From: Butyrivibrio sp. LC3010
GTDB taxonomy: Bacteria > Bacillota > Clostridia > Lachnospirales > Lachnospiraceae
Direction: 5' to 3'
NCBI RefSeq assembly: GCF_000424385.1
Contig: NZ_AUJU01000001.1
Location: 124,001 to 188,000, forward strand
Length of the DNA stretch: 64,000 nt
The translations under genes and the position numbers were made by a program. A model generated the notes under the pieces. The model did no database searches, had not been told where the DNA came from, and saw only the letters and a list, made by a program, of their open reading frames with translations. Positions 17,054-26,110 of this stretch are shown here, one piece after another. Positions within the stretch are counted from its first letter, which is position 1, and each line of letters opens with the position of its first letter.

Positions 17054-17083
17054 TTGATACTAATGCTTTAAAGGTGCTATAAT
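17054..17083 (+). promoter_or_regulatory. Promoter of the pilus assembly operon
   Basis: A -35 TTGATA, an 18-bp spacer and a perfect -10 TATAAT predict a start near 17090, about 48 bases before the first gene of the operon. Confidence 0.7.
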
Positions 17084-17137
17084 ACTGATAATTATATAAT
17101 TATTATTTCGTCATTTATCGTACTCAGGACATTGCCT

Positions 17138-17503
17138 ATGGACAAGATCAGAAATAGCAAAGGAATAGCCAGAGCAGTGGCAATACTCGCACTAATTGCC
17201 GCAGTACTTGTCGCTATTATTGTTTATAGGATTGTACGCATCAATACAGAGAAGCCTTTAGTGGAAATGGATGAGACAATAGTGATTTCTGCAGAGCGTG
17301 AAGCTCTTGTCAATTATCTTCAGGATGATTCTCTGACAGGGACTGTGGCGGTATTTGATATCGAGAGTAAAAAGTTCATAGAACCGGCAACAGCTAAGCA
17401 GACAGTTAAGCCCTATGGGAACTCAAAAGAGCATAAGGGAAAATATCTGTTAATTACATTTGGAGAAGACCATAGTATCTCTTCTAAATGGGTGGCACCG
17501 TAA
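17138..17503 (+). CDS. Small membrane-anchored protein, possible atypical minor pilin
   Basis: This 121-residue protein has one membrane segment (about 12-34) after a short basic start, then a soluble domain that ends in a beta-rich stretch (KYLLITFGEDHSISSKW). The start MDKIRNSKG-IARAV looks somewhat like a prepilin leader with Gly before the hydrophobic helix, but there is no +5 glutamate, so it may simply be a bitopic membrane protein. It is the first gene after the operon promoter and ends 34 bases before pilB, so a pilus role is likely from context only. The ATG is preceded by CAGGA; a TTG six bases earlier is an alternative. Confidence 0.65.
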   Translation: MDKIRNSKGIARAVAILALIAAVLVAIIVYRIVRINTEKPLVEMDETIVISAEREALVNYLQDDSLTGTVAVFDIESKKFIEPATAKQTVKPYGNSKEHKGKYLLITFGEDHSISSKWVAP

Positions 17504-17537
17504 TTACTTTAGTTTGACATTTTTATCAGGGGGAAAT

Positions 17538-19256
17538 ATGCCAAAGAAGAGGATAGGTGACCTGCTTATTGAGCGAGGCCTAATTACTGAAAAAGAGCTT
17601 CAGTTTGCTTTGGATATGCAGAAGCAGACCCATGAAAAGCTAGGTGAAGTTCTGATCAACAACAGAATAGTCACTCCGGAAAACGTAGCAAAAACGCTTG
17701 CGGTGCAGATGGAGATTGACTACATTGACCTGGGAAAGGTGAGCATATCTCAGGATATGGCGAAGCTTGTGCAGAGAAATACTGCAAAGCAAAATCATCT
17801 TGTGCCTGTGCAAAAGAGAGGGGATTCGCTATTAGTAGCAATGGACGATCCCTTGAATTACTATGCTCTTGATGAAGTGCGCAAGGCTGTTAATCTTAAG
17901 ATTGTGCCTCTGATTGCGACGCATGTGGCGGTTGAGAGAGCAATCAATACCCTCTATGGAAATGAAAATGCCAAGCAGGCTATTGCCGATTATAAGAGAG
18001 AGCTTGGAACAACTGATAATGATAATGAGCCTTCATTATCTCAGTTTGATTTTGTTATAACTTCTAATTCTATTAGCGGAGATGGGGAAGGTGCGCCCAC
18101 CATCCGTCTTGTCAACTCGATCATTGAGCGTGCTGTTTCTGAGCGTGCTTCAGATATCCACTTTGAACCAAGAGAACATGATATGGATGTACGCATGCGT
18201 ATTGACGGTGTGCTCAGAGAAGTACTGAGAGTACCTAAGGATGTAACTGTAGCAGTTATCGCCCGTATTAAAACCATGTCCGGAATGGATGTGGCAGAAA
18301 AAAGAATTCCACAGGATGGCAGATTTGCAGTAAGTGTCCTTGGCAAAAGTATCGACATGCGTGTATCCACACTTCCTATTGCCTGGGGCGAAAAGATAGT
18401 TTGCCGTCTTCTTGATAAATCCAGCACAGAAATAGATAAAGAAATGCTCGGACTGACTCCCGAGGATATGGAGAAGTACGAAAAGCTTATCCATTATAAA
18501 AATGGCGTTATGCTTCTTGTAGGACCTACCGGATCAGGTAAGACCACAACCATGTACGCTATGCTAAACGAATTAAATACAAGGGATGTAAACCTTGTAA
18601 CCTTAGAGGACCCCATCGAATATAACATTGAGGGAATGAATCAGGTTCAGGTTAATCCCAAGACAAATATGACCTTTGCAAACGGACTTAGAGCAATACT
18701 TCGTCAGGACCCGGATATCGTATCAGTAGGTGAGATTCGTGACGGTGAGACAGCAGAGATTGCCTTAAGAGCTGCTCTTACCGGACGCTTTGTAATGAGT
18801 ACCATCCACACAAATGATGCGGTTGGAGCCATAGACAGATTGATGGATATCGGTATCGAGCCATATCTGATATCGGCTACTTTAAGAGGTGTTATATCAC
18901 AAAGACTTGTAAGGCGTGTATGTCCTTACTGCGGCGAAGATTATGAGCCCCAAAGTGATGAAGTAGAAAGGCTTGGTATAAAAATTGAACCCGGAACGAA
19001 GTTTAAATTCGGAAAGGGTTGCCAGCACTGCTTTAACACCGGATATTCCGGACGAATAGGTGTTTTTGAAATAATGATGATTACACCTGAAGTCAGGGAC
19101 CTTATCTATAAGAGAGCCGGCAGAACTGAGATTGAAAAGGCGCTTAAGAAAGAAGGAACAGGTTTTGTATCACTTAGAGAAGCAGGAGCAAAGCTTGTTC
19201 TTGCGGGTGTAACCACAACCTATGAAGTAATGAGAGTAGTAAACGAAAGCGACTAA
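17538..19256 (+). CDS. pilB: Type IV pilus assembly ATPase PilB
   Basis: This 572-residue extension ATPase powers pilin polymerisation at the cytoplasmic face. The N-terminus (about 3-65) holds two copies of the MshEN-type pattern (RIGDLLIERGLIT...ALDMQ and LGEVLINNRIVT...LAVQ), a fold that binds c-di-GMP in several PilB homologues. The core has Walker A GPTGSGKTT (329-337), Walker B with VGEIRD, the His box STIHTND, and the tetracysteine zinc site CPYC...CQHC (about 461-495). I chose the ATG after AGGGGGAAAT; the open frame extends 26 codons into the preceding gene without support. Binding of c-di-GMP is inferred from motif resemblance. Confidence 0.95.
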   Translation: MPKKRIGDLLIERGLITEKELQFALDMQKQTHEKLGEVLINNRIVTPENVAKTLAVQMEIDYIDLGKVSISQDMAKLVQRNTAKQNHLVPVQKRGDSLLVAMDDPLNYYALDEVRKAVNLKIVPLIATHVAVERAINTLYGNENAKQAIADYKRELGTTDNDNEPSLSQFDFVITSNSISGDGEGAPTIRLVNSIIERAVSERASDIHFEPREHDMDVRMRIDGVLREVLRVPKDVTVAVIARIKTMSGMDVAEKRIPQDGRFAVSVLGKSIDMRVSTLPIAWGEKIVCRLLDKSSTEIDKEMLGLTPEDMEKYEKLIHYKNGVMLLVGPTGSGKTTTMYAMLNELNTRDVNLVTLEDPIEYNIEGMNQVQVNPKTNMTFANGLRAILRQDPDIVSVGEIRDGETAEIALRAALTGRFVMSTIHTNDAVGAIDRLMDIGIEPYLISATLRGVISQRLVRRVCPYCGEDYEPQSDEVERLGIKIEPGTKFKFGKGCQHCFNTGYSGRIGVFEIMMITPEVRDLIYKRAGRTEIEKALKKEGTGFVSLREAGAKLVLAGVTTTYEVMRVVNESD

Positions 19257-19285
19257 GGTTTTTAGATTTATATGAGGGATATGCC

Positions 19286-20338
19286 ATGACGACGATAGAT
19301 GAACTGGTAGCCAGAGCAAAGTCAGAAGGGGCATCTGATATACATATTATATGCGGACTTCCGCCAAAGTACAGGAAGGGCGGAGACCTTGAAGATATGG
19401 AGAGCGAGCCTGTAAGTAAGGAGGAGTGCCTTGATTTGGCAAGAAAACTTGCAGGTTCTGAGGAAGCTTTTAATGAGCTTATGTCAGTAGGAGAGCTTGA
19501 CGCTGCAGATACGTTTGCAGATAACAGATGCCGTATCCATCTCTTTAAGCAGCAGGGAGTTCCGTCCCTGGCACTTAGAATACTTTCGGAGAGAATCCCG
19601 GAGCTTTCAACCTTGGGGCTTCCGCTGGCAGTGCTTGATCTTCCGAAATTACACAAGGGAATTGTACTTGTTACAGGTGAGACAGGCTCAGGTAAATCAA
19701 CAACCCTGGCAGCAATCCTTGATAACATCAATCATAACTACAGGAGACATATAGTAACTCTTGAAGACCCGGTTGAATATATGTACAAACCGGATTTATG
19801 TGCAATCAATCAAAGAGAAGTAGGCAAGGATACTCAAAGCTTTGCCATGGGACTCAGGGCATCGCTCCGTGAAGATCCCAACGTAATTCTCATTGGTGAA
19901 ATGCGAGACAGAGACACAATAGAAACTGCCATAACGGCAGCAGAGACAGGACATCTTGTTTTTGGAACCCTGCATACAGGAAGCGCAGCTGATTCCATAG
20001 ACCGTATGGTGCAGGTATTTCCTGAAGCGGCGCAGCAGCAGATAAGGCTGCAGCTTTCCATGGTATTACAGGCGGTGCTTACGCAGCAGCTCATTCAGAA
20101 AAAGGGCGGAGGCAGAGCACTCGCATCAGAATACATGATAGTCACTGATGCTATAAGGAATCTCATCAGAACAGGAAATACACCTCAGATAGCTAATGCA
20201 GTTGCAACAAGTGCAGAGCTTGGGGGACAGACAATGGATCAGTCCATAGTAATGCTCGTTAGAAAGGGGCTTATCACAAGGGAAAATGCACTTCATTATG
20301 CTGTAAATAAAGACTTTGTAACCAGAAATATGAATTAA
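19286..20338 (+). CDS. pilT: Pilus retraction ATPase PilT
   Basis: This 350-residue PilT has the N-terminal PAS-like domain, Walker A GETGSGKST (about 132), the Walker B region LIGEMRDRDT, the HTGSAADSIDR motif, and the PilT-specific C-terminal AIRNLIRTGN (AIRNLIRE-type) signature that distinguishes it from PilB. Its presence means the pili are expected to retract, giving twitching, surface sensing or DNA uptake. It follows pilB by 29 bases with GAGGGATATGCC upstream of the ATG. Confidence 0.95.
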   Translation: MTTIDELVARAKSEGASDIHIICGLPPKYRKGGDLEDMESEPVSKEECLDLARKLAGSEEAFNELMSVGELDAADTFADNRCRIHLFKQQGVPSLALRILSERIPELSTLGLPLAVLDLPKLHKGIVLVTGETGSGKSTTLAAILDNINHNYRRHIVTLEDPVEYMYKPDLCAINQREVGKDTQSFAMGLRASLREDPNVILIGEMRDRDTIETAITAAETGHLVFGTLHTGSAADSIDRMVQVFPEAAQQQIRLQLSMVLQAVLTQQLIQKKGGGRALASEYMIVTDAIRNLIRTGNTPQIANAVATSAELGGQTMDQSIVMLVRKGLITRENALHYAVNKDFVTRNMN

Positions 20339-20353
20339 AGTCAGAGGGGAATT

Positions 20354-21577
20354 ATGAACAGCTACAAGTATACAGCGCTTACAACTTCAGGCGATAAAGT
20401 AGAGGGAATGCTGGAGGCGATTGACCAGCTTGAAGCTACAGCTAAGATAAGACAACAGTATAACGTGGTTCTCTCAATTAAGGAGATACACGGGAGTAGT
20501 GCCGAACTTCCGGATATTCTGGGGGCTGAAATCGGTGGAAAAAAGCTTGATCCCAAAGCTTTTACTCTCATGTGCAGCCAGTTTGCGACTATCCTCTCTG
20601 CAGGTATACCTATATCCAGAGCAGTTAAACTCATAAGAGATAAAACCACAAACAAGACTCTGAAAAATATGCTGACCAAGGTATTTGCGGATGTTGAAGC
20701 AGGACGATCACTATCAGCAGCATTTAATGAGCATGGTGGCGGAACGCTTCCCGCAACTTTCTGCGAAACCTTAAGAGCAGGGGAAGAAGCCGGTGATCTT
20801 GCCAACTCATTTGATTCTATTTACAAACACTTTGACAAGCAGACCAAGATGGGTGCCAAGGTCAGAAGTGCCATGGGCTATCCTTTGTTCGTATTATTTG
20901 TAGCGGTTGTGGTTGTAATTGTCCTCATGGTAAAGGTTGTACCTACATTTACGGCTATCTTTGAGGAAATCGGAAGTGAACTTCCGCTCATTACAAGAAT
21001 GCTTATTGGGATATCCAACTTTTTCAGCAAATATATTCTAGTGATTGTCTTCGTATTTGCGGTACTTGTAGTGGCATATCTTTTGTATAAAAGAACACCA
21101 AAGGGAGCAAGAAAACTTGCTGAGATCCAGCTAAAGCTTCCGGTTCTTGGAAATATTGCAGAGCTTAATGCGGCAAGTCTTTTTGCCAATACAATGGCTA
21201 CCATGATAGGTTCGGGACTTCCTGTAACGAAAGCTGTAAGCATAACCTCAAAGGTTATGACAAATGAAGTTTATAAGGAAGAAATTGCCGCAATGGTGGG
21301 CAAGATCGAGGAAGGTAAGACAGTAGTAGATACCATGCGTGATATTGAAGTCATGCCGGATATACTGACAGATATGGTAGGCGTGGGTGAAGAAACCGGT
21401 GAGATGAAGCACACCATGGACGTTGTAGCAAAGTATTATGACAGTGAACTTGAACAGGCTGTAGCAAAAGCAATAGCAATGCTGGAGCCGGCGCTTCTAA
21501 TATTCATAGCGGTTATTGCGGGATTTATAGTAATAGCAATTTACATGGCTATGTTTACCATGTATCAGGGGATGTGA
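20354..21577 (+). CDS. pilC: Type IV pilus inner-membrane platform protein PilC
   Basis: This 407-residue protein has two T2SSF domains, each with the PilC/GspF pattern: FTLMCSQFATILSAGIPISRAVKLI (about 75-100) and AASLFANTMATMIGSGLPVTKAVSI (about 275-300). It has three membrane helices (about 178-203, 223-245, 378-402). It is the membrane platform that couples PilB and PilT to the growing pilus. Length and layout match full-length family members. Confidence 0.95.
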   Translation: MNSYKYTALTTSGDKVEGMLEAIDQLEATAKIRQQYNVVLSIKEIHGSSAELPDILGAEIGGKKLDPKAFTLMCSQFATILSAGIPISRAVKLIRDKTTNKTLKNMLTKVFADVEAGRSLSAAFNEHGGGTLPATFCETLRAGEEAGDLANSFDSIYKHFDKQTKMGAKVRSAMGYPLFVLFVAVVVVIVLMVKVVPTFTAIFEEIGSELPLITRMLIGISNFFSKYILVIVFVFAVLVVAYLLYKRTPKGARKLAEIQLKLPVLGNIAELNAASLFANTMATMIGSGLPVTKAVSITSKVMTNEVYKEEIAAMVGKIEEGKTVVDTMRDIEVMPDILTDMVGVGEETGEMKHTMDVVAKYYDSELEQAVAKAIAMLEPALLIFIAVIAGFIVIAIYMAMFTMYQGM

Positions 21578-21578
21578 T

Positions 21579-22370
21579 TTGGCAGAGTTTATTTATTACA
21601 TTGTATGCATATCTCTATTCGGACTTGTTTTTGGATCCTTTTTAAACTGCATGGCTATGCGGATTGTCAGGAAAGAGGATTTCGTAAAAGGAAGAAGTCA
21701 CTGTATGGAATGCGGGCATGAGCTTTCAGCAGCTGATCTTATACCGGTTTTCAGTTACGTGTTCAGCCGCGGAAAGTGCAGATACTGCGGAAAGAAAATT
21801 TCAATAAGATATCCTCTTGCAGAGCTGACCTTCATGCTACTGTCGATAATCCTGTTTCTCCATACGGGGGCTGACTGGATAACCTTTTTCAAAGAGTGGA
21901 TTCTGACAGGATGCCTGTTTGCCATAGCATTAACTGACCTTGAATCCTATGAAATACCGGACATGCTGCTTATAGTAGCGCTTATAAGCTGGATATGCTT
22001 TTCAGTAGTGGAATTCATACTTGGAATAAGCAGTATAAAGTTCATTATACAAAGTATCCTTACAGGACTGCTTTTTGGAGCGGCGATACTGATAATAAGT
22101 CTTGTAATGGACAAACTACTAAAAAAGGACAGTCTTGGAGGCGGAGATATTAAACTATTTGCACTTCTTGGAGTATATCTGGGATTTGCTAAAACCTACG
22201 AACTTATAATTTTGTCCTGTATTTTGGGACTGATATTTGCATTTTTAAGAAAAAGAATAGATAAATCGGCATCACAGGAATTTCCACTTGGTCCTGCGAT
22301 TGCTGCTTCAGCTTATATTTTACTTATTGTTGGAGACGCCGTAACAGCCTGGTATTTGACGCTGCTATGA
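21579..22370 (+). CDS. pilD: Prepilin peptidase / N-methyltransferase PilD
   Basis: This 263-residue membrane enzyme cleaves the leader of type III prepilins and N-methylates the new N-terminus. The cytoplasmic methyltransferase part has the CMECGHEL...CRYCGK zinc site (C-x2-C twice). The two catalytic aspartates lie in LTDLESYEIPD (about 118-128) and LGGGDIKLF (about 186-190). The start is TTG, one base after the pilC stop and preceded by AGGGGATG, which suggests translational coupling. It should process all the pilin-like proteins of this locus. Confidence 0.93.
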   Translation: MAEFIYYIVCISLFGLVFGSFLNCMAMRIVRKEDFVKGRSHCMECGHELSAADLIPVFSYVFSRGKCRYCGKKISIRYPLAELTFMLLSIILFLHTGADWITFFKEWILTGCLFAIALTDLESYEIPDMLLIVALISWICFSVVEFILGISSIKFIIQSILTGLLFGAAILIISLVMDKLLKKDSLGGGDIKLFALLGVYLGFAKTYELIILSCILGLIFAFLRKRIDKSASQEFPLGPAIAASAYILLIVGDAVTAWYLTLL

Positions 22371-22383
22371 GAGGGGTAAACTG

Positions 22384-23949
22384 ATGGCAAAGAATCAGGG
22401 CATATTAGGAATAAGTGTTTCACATGGAAGACTTGCGCTGACCTTGATGAAGGGCGGGGTGGTACGTAAGTCTTACTGGGAAGAAATACCCGCAAACGTA
22501 GTTGAGGGTAATAGAATCCTGTCACAGAACCTTTTTGCTGAATTCCTCAGGGAACAGATGAAGGACAAGGGAATAAAGTGCAAAAACGCAGCTTACGTTA
22601 TAGCAGATAGCGACATTTTTGTGCGAAAGATTTCCATGCCCTTAATTGATGATGAGCAGCTTCGTTACAATATACCCTTTGAGTTCAGGGACTTTATTCA
22701 GGGAGAGCTTAATCAGTACGTATTTGATTATGTAAAAAGACAGAGCGATGAAGATGAGGCTTCAACTATAAATCTTCTGGCTTATGCGGTTCCCCTTGAA
22801 CTTTTGACAACTATTCGTGAGACTTTGAAGCTGGTGGGATTAAAGCTTATAAAGGCGCTGCCTGAGACATCTGTTTATGAGACTCTTCTTAGTACTTTGG
22901 GAGATGAAGAAGAAGTAAAAAAGGAAAGATGTTTCATGGATATCGGCCGCCGTGCCATCAGAATGATGATATTCAAAAACGGAGAGTTTAAGCTTTCACA
23001 CATGATCGATATCGGTGAGGATCATGTTATACAGGCTCTTGCAGATGAGCTGAATGTAGATACTCATCTTGCACTTACTTATCTAAGAAATGGCTACAAC
23101 GAATGTGACAGGCTTCCTGCCGCGATAAATGCCTACAAGGATATTTCCATAGAAGTTTTAAAGGGGCTGAATTTCTATGAAATGTCCGATATGACTTCAA
23201 GACTTAAGGATGTGGTTCTCTGCGGAACAGGTGCCATGACAGAGCCTCTGGTTGAGATATTAAAAGAGCGAGTTGATAAAAACGTTCAGACAATGGACGA
23301 GCTGTTTCCTAAATACAATCAGAGAAAGGAAATAAATGTTACTTACGGATCTGTAGGAATTATCCTGAGCGATGCCGTAGGTGTTACCACAAAGAATAAT
23401 CTCGCTGTTGCGGGTGTTAAGAAAAGAACTAATATATGGATCATAATTGCTTCAGTAGTCGCTGCGATTGCTGTGCTGGCTGTAATTGGTAAGTTAACTT
23501 TCCTTGACAGGGTGGGTGTACTTATAGCTGAGAGATATAAAGCCCAGCTCATCCAGGATCAGATAGATTCGATAAGCTCACTTATAGAGGGTGCCGGGGA
23601 TCTCAAAAATGAGTATTACCACTACACCTGGGATACCATGAACGAAGAGGAACGAGGGAGGATTAGCCGCCTTGATGCCGCAAAACTCGTGGATCTTATT
23701 GGAAAACAGGGTATGAAGGTCACATACATGGACCTTGTAAAGGGTGCGATGACAATTGATCTTACTGCTAAAAATCTGGAGGATGTAAGTAAGCTTACGT
23801 TACAACTAAATGAGCAGGATATAGTTGAGAGCTGTTCTGTAGTATCAGCCAAGACCATAGAGGATGATGAAAAAACGGAGGAAGTTGAGTCGGGGGTAAA
23901 TGCTGAGATTAAAGTATATTTGATTACGAAGTCTTCTGAAGAGGAGTGA
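22384..23949 (+). CDS. PilM-PilN fusion protein of the pilus alignment complex
   Basis: Residues 1 to about 340 of this 521-residue protein resemble PilM, the actin-like ATPase: ILGISVSHGRLALTLMKGG, the YETLL and MDIGRRAIRMMIF phosphate strand, and LCGTGAMTEPLVE. A single membrane helix follows at about 350-369. Then come a coiled coil and a C-terminal ferredoxin-like domain (about 430-515), as in PilN. In most systems PilM is cytoplasmic and binds the short N-terminus of a separate PilN; here both are one polypeptide, and no separate pilN gene exists in the operon. The next gene is PilO-like. Confidence 0.82.
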   Translation: MAKNQGILGISVSHGRLALTLMKGGVVRKSYWEEIPANVVEGNRILSQNLFAEFLREQMKDKGIKCKNAAYVIADSDIFVRKISMPLIDDEQLRYNIPFEFRDFIQGELNQYVFDYVKRQSDEDEASTINLLAYAVPLELLTTIRETLKLVGLKLIKALPETSVYETLLSTLGDEEEVKKERCFMDIGRRAIRMMIFKNGEFKLSHMIDIGEDHVIQALADELNVDTHLALTYLRNGYNECDRLPAAINAYKDISIEVLKGLNFYEMSDMTSRLKDVVLCGTGAMTEPLVEILKERVDKNVQTMDELFPKYNQRKEINVTYGSVGIILSDAVGVTTKNNLAVAGVKKRTNIWIIIASVVAAIAVLAVIGKLTFLDRVGVLIAERYKAQLIQDQIDSISSLIEGAGDLKNEYYHYTWDTMNEEERGRISRLDAAKLVDLIGKQGMKVTYMDLVKGAMTIDLTAKNLEDVSKLTLQLNEQDIVESCSVVSAKTIEDDEKTEEVESGVNAEIKVYLITKSSEEE

Positions 23950-23953
23950 TAAC

Positions 23954-24556
23954 GTGAACATACTAAACAGAGCTTTTACTAAAAATGAAAAAATACTTTT
24001 GGTCATTCTTCTGCTTGTCATAATCGGAGCAGGGTATTATCTGTTTGTCTCGACTCCTATTGAGCAGTCTATAGAAGCAGCAAGGAAGGAGCAGAATTCT
24101 CTGAATGTAGAACTGCAGGCTACTCAGGATAAGATAAAAAGCATGGAAGCTATGTCCGATGACATAAATACCAATAAGAAGGCGGAGCTTAGCTACCTGC
24201 CAAGCTACAACGCAGGAAAGAAGGAGCTTGATTTCCTTCACGATACTTTGAATAAGACAATGGATTACTCAGTAAGGTTTACAGACATTACAAGAGAGGG
24301 CGATCTTATCAGGCGTATGTGGGAGATGACCTTCACTGTGCGAAACTACGCAGAAGCAGAGAGAATCATTAAGAAACTTGAGGAAAGTGAAAACAGATGT
24401 CTCATAGAGGACATGGTTGTAACTCCATATAAGCTCAAAACAAACCTAAATGACAATGAAGTAACAGTAAAGCTCACCGGAGCATTTTATGAAACAATGC
24501 ATGATGGCGTTCCGGATAAAGAGCTTCCCGAGGACTCTCTTAAGGATAACACATGA
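23954..24556 (+). CDS. PilO-like pilus assembly protein
   Basis: This 200-residue bitopic protein has a short cytoplasmic start, one membrane helix (about 15-32), a coiled coil (about 35-75, rich in Glu/Gln/Lys) and a small C-terminal alpha/beta domain. This is the PilO/PilN layout, and the position right after the PilM-PilN fusion argues for PilO. It starts with GTG four bases after the preceding stop, with GAGGAGTGATAAC upstream, and overlaps the next gene by four bases. Confidence 0.78.
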   Translation: MNILNRAFTKNEKILLVILLLVIIGAGYYLFVSTPIEQSIEAARKEQNSLNVELQATQDKIKSMEAMSDDINTNKKAELSYLPSYNAGKKELDFLHDTLNKTMDYSVRFTDITREGDLIRRMWEMTFTVRNYAEAERIIKKLEESENRCLIEDMVVTPYKLKTNLNDNEVTVKLTGAFYETMHDGVPDKELPEDSLKDNT

Positions 24557-25221
24557 AGCATTTTCTAAATGAAAAAGCAATTTTGAAAAAACTTAATAAC
24601 CGCGGTGCTTCTATTGTAGTGGCGCTGGTTGTTTTCATAGTCTGCTCTTTTGTTGCTCTTGCAATAGTAAATTCAGCAATATTGAACGCTCAGAGAACAA
24701 TGGCTGAAAAAAGGGAAGAGATAGCATATGCCGCAACCACTAAGGCTATGGATCTGATAAGAGAGTGCATAAAAGACGATGCCAGCTATAGATATGAAGC
24801 GGGTGTGAGTTCCACACAGCCCACTGATTCAAATGAGCCCATAATAGAGGGTTTTGATAATAAGCTTGGCGAGACTATAAAGCTTATGGCGGATTCAGTA
24901 GCAGCGGGTGGAGGAAAGACAACTAAGACAATAACTTTTAGTAGTGCAGGTGTAGAGGATAAACTCAAGGGAACACTTAAGGGAAGAATAACGATGTACC
25001 CCAGTTACACGATAACCATTGATGTTTATATAAAGGGTAATAGCGGTTCTGCACTTGCAGATTATCCGCTTACTTTAACAATACCGGGATCATCAGAGAT
25101 CGTTAAGGAAGATACTCTTGGAACGAAGACAAACGTTGGAAGCTATACAACAAAAGATATTAAGTATATTTCATGGTCCAAGAGCGGAATGTACGTGATA
25201 AGCAAAAAGTCGGATGCATAA
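24553..25221 (+). CDS. Minor pilin-like protein (PilX/GspK-like leader)
   Basis: This 222-residue protein has a prepilin-like start NNRG18|ASIVVALVVFIVCSF: basic leader, Gly before the cleavage point and a long hydrophobic helix, but valine instead of glutamate at +5. The same replacement occurs in tip-associated PilX and GspK proteins, which cap the fibre. The soluble part (about 45-222) is polar with no cysteine pair. The start overlaps the PilO-like gene by an ATGA. Assignment as a minor pilin rests on the leader and the location. Confidence 0.72.
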   Translation: MKHFLNEKAILKKLNNRGASIVVALVVFIVCSFVALAIVNSAILNAQRTMAEKREEIAYAATTKAMDLIRECIKDDASYRYEAGVSSTQPTDSNEPIIEGFDNKLGETIKLMADSVAAGGGKTTKTITFSSAGVEDKLKGTLKGRITMYPSYTITIDVYIKGNSGSALADYPLTLTIPGSSEIVKEDTLGTKTNVGSYTTKDIKYISWSKSGMYVISKKSDA

Positions 25222-25236
25222 GGGTTTTAGATTGGT

Positions 25237-25476
25237 ATGAGAGTGGCAGAAAGACTAAGGGCAAAACTAAATAATCATCTTGGCGAGTCTCTTGGTGAAA
25301 CTCTTGTGGCGCTTTTGATCGCCGCTCTTGCACTTACTATGCTTCCGGGGGCAATGGCTGCTGCAACCAGGGCAGATCTGGCGGCAAAGAAAGAATCCGT
25401 ATACTATGAGGATTCCGGCAATGGTGCAGGATATGACAATGGGGTTACTGTTTCTGGTTTTACTATAGACCAATAA
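25237..25476 (+). CDS. Very short minor pilin-like protein
   Basis: This 79-residue protein starts with a basic leader and HLG16|ESLGE21TLVALLIAALAL. This places a glutamate at +5 of a plausible type III cleavage site, followed by a hydrophobic helix. Only about 40 residues remain for a globular part (AATRADLAAKKESVYYEDSG and a short tail), too few for a normal pilin head. It sits between two other pilin-like genes with 15- and 10-base gaps, so it is expressed with them. It may be a tip or priming subunit. Confidence 0.7.
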   Translation: MRVAERLRAKLNNHLGESLGETLVALLIAALALTMLPGAMAAATRADLAAKKESVYYEDSGNGAGYDNGVTVSGFTIDQ

Positions 25477-25486
25477 AAAACACGGA

Positions 25487-26062
25487 ATGAAAATTATAAG
25501 AAGATTGACTGATAAATTGCATAAGAAGCTAAAAAGTGCAGGCAGTAAGGGCTTTTCAATCGCTGAAATGTTGTTCGCCGTGTTGATACTGCTTCTGGCT
25601 TCGCAGCTAATAGCGGAGTCCATGAGGCTGGCGGCGGCACATTACATTGATTATACGAACCATGCACATGCACAGATGATAATGTCTACGCTCTCCGATT
25701 TTGTAAGGTCTGAGATTACAACTGCCAGTGAAATAGATGATTCCTCGGGGGATATCACTTTCATTGACGGAAGCGGACTTATAGGTGGGCGATGCAAAAT
25801 AGTAGATGGAACATCGATTTATCTGCAAAATCTGAAGGATACTAATAAAAAGTATTATCCTATCGTGGGAACTGAAGGTGGAAGTCCACACGATTATGCA
25901 GAGAAATTGGAGATAGATGCAGTATTTGAAAAAAGTGAAGAACCTACAAAACAAGATCCTAACTGGAAGTTTGAACTGAGCATAGAGGTATTTGATAAAA
26001 AGGGTAATTCACTGACAAAGGGTAAGTATGAGATTACTGTACCCGGTGAAGTAAAACAATGA
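25487..26062 (+). CDS. Minor pilin-like protein (PilW/GspJ-like)
   Basis: This 191-residue prepilin has leader GSKG22|FSIAE27MLFAVLILLLASQLIAESM, with the +5 glutamate and a canonical hydrophobic helix. The soluble domain has the SGDITFIDGSGLIGGRCKIV and YPIVGTEG strands, a general minor pseudopilin pattern (PilW/GspJ-like by length and position). It ends 48 bases before the giant adhesin gene, and I expect the two to interact at the pilus tip. Confidence 0.8.
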   Translation: MKIIRRLTDKLHKKLKSAGSKGFSIAEMLFAVLILLLASQLIAESMRLAAAHYIDYTNHAHAQMIMSTLSDFVRSEITTASEIDDSSGDITFIDGSGLIGGRCKIVDGTSIYLQNLKDTNKKYYPIVGTEGGSPHDYAEKLEIDAVFEKSEEPTKQDPNWKFELSIEVFDKKGNSLTKGKYEITVPGEVKQ

Positions 26063-26110
26063 TTTTCTTAGGGATTTGCTCAAAATTTTAAGACTTGGGA
26101 GATGAGGGGT

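Noticed and set aside
18041..18427. 128-codon minus-strand ORF inside pilB
   Set aside because: A shadow of the conserved pilB coding sequence, with no start signal or domain.
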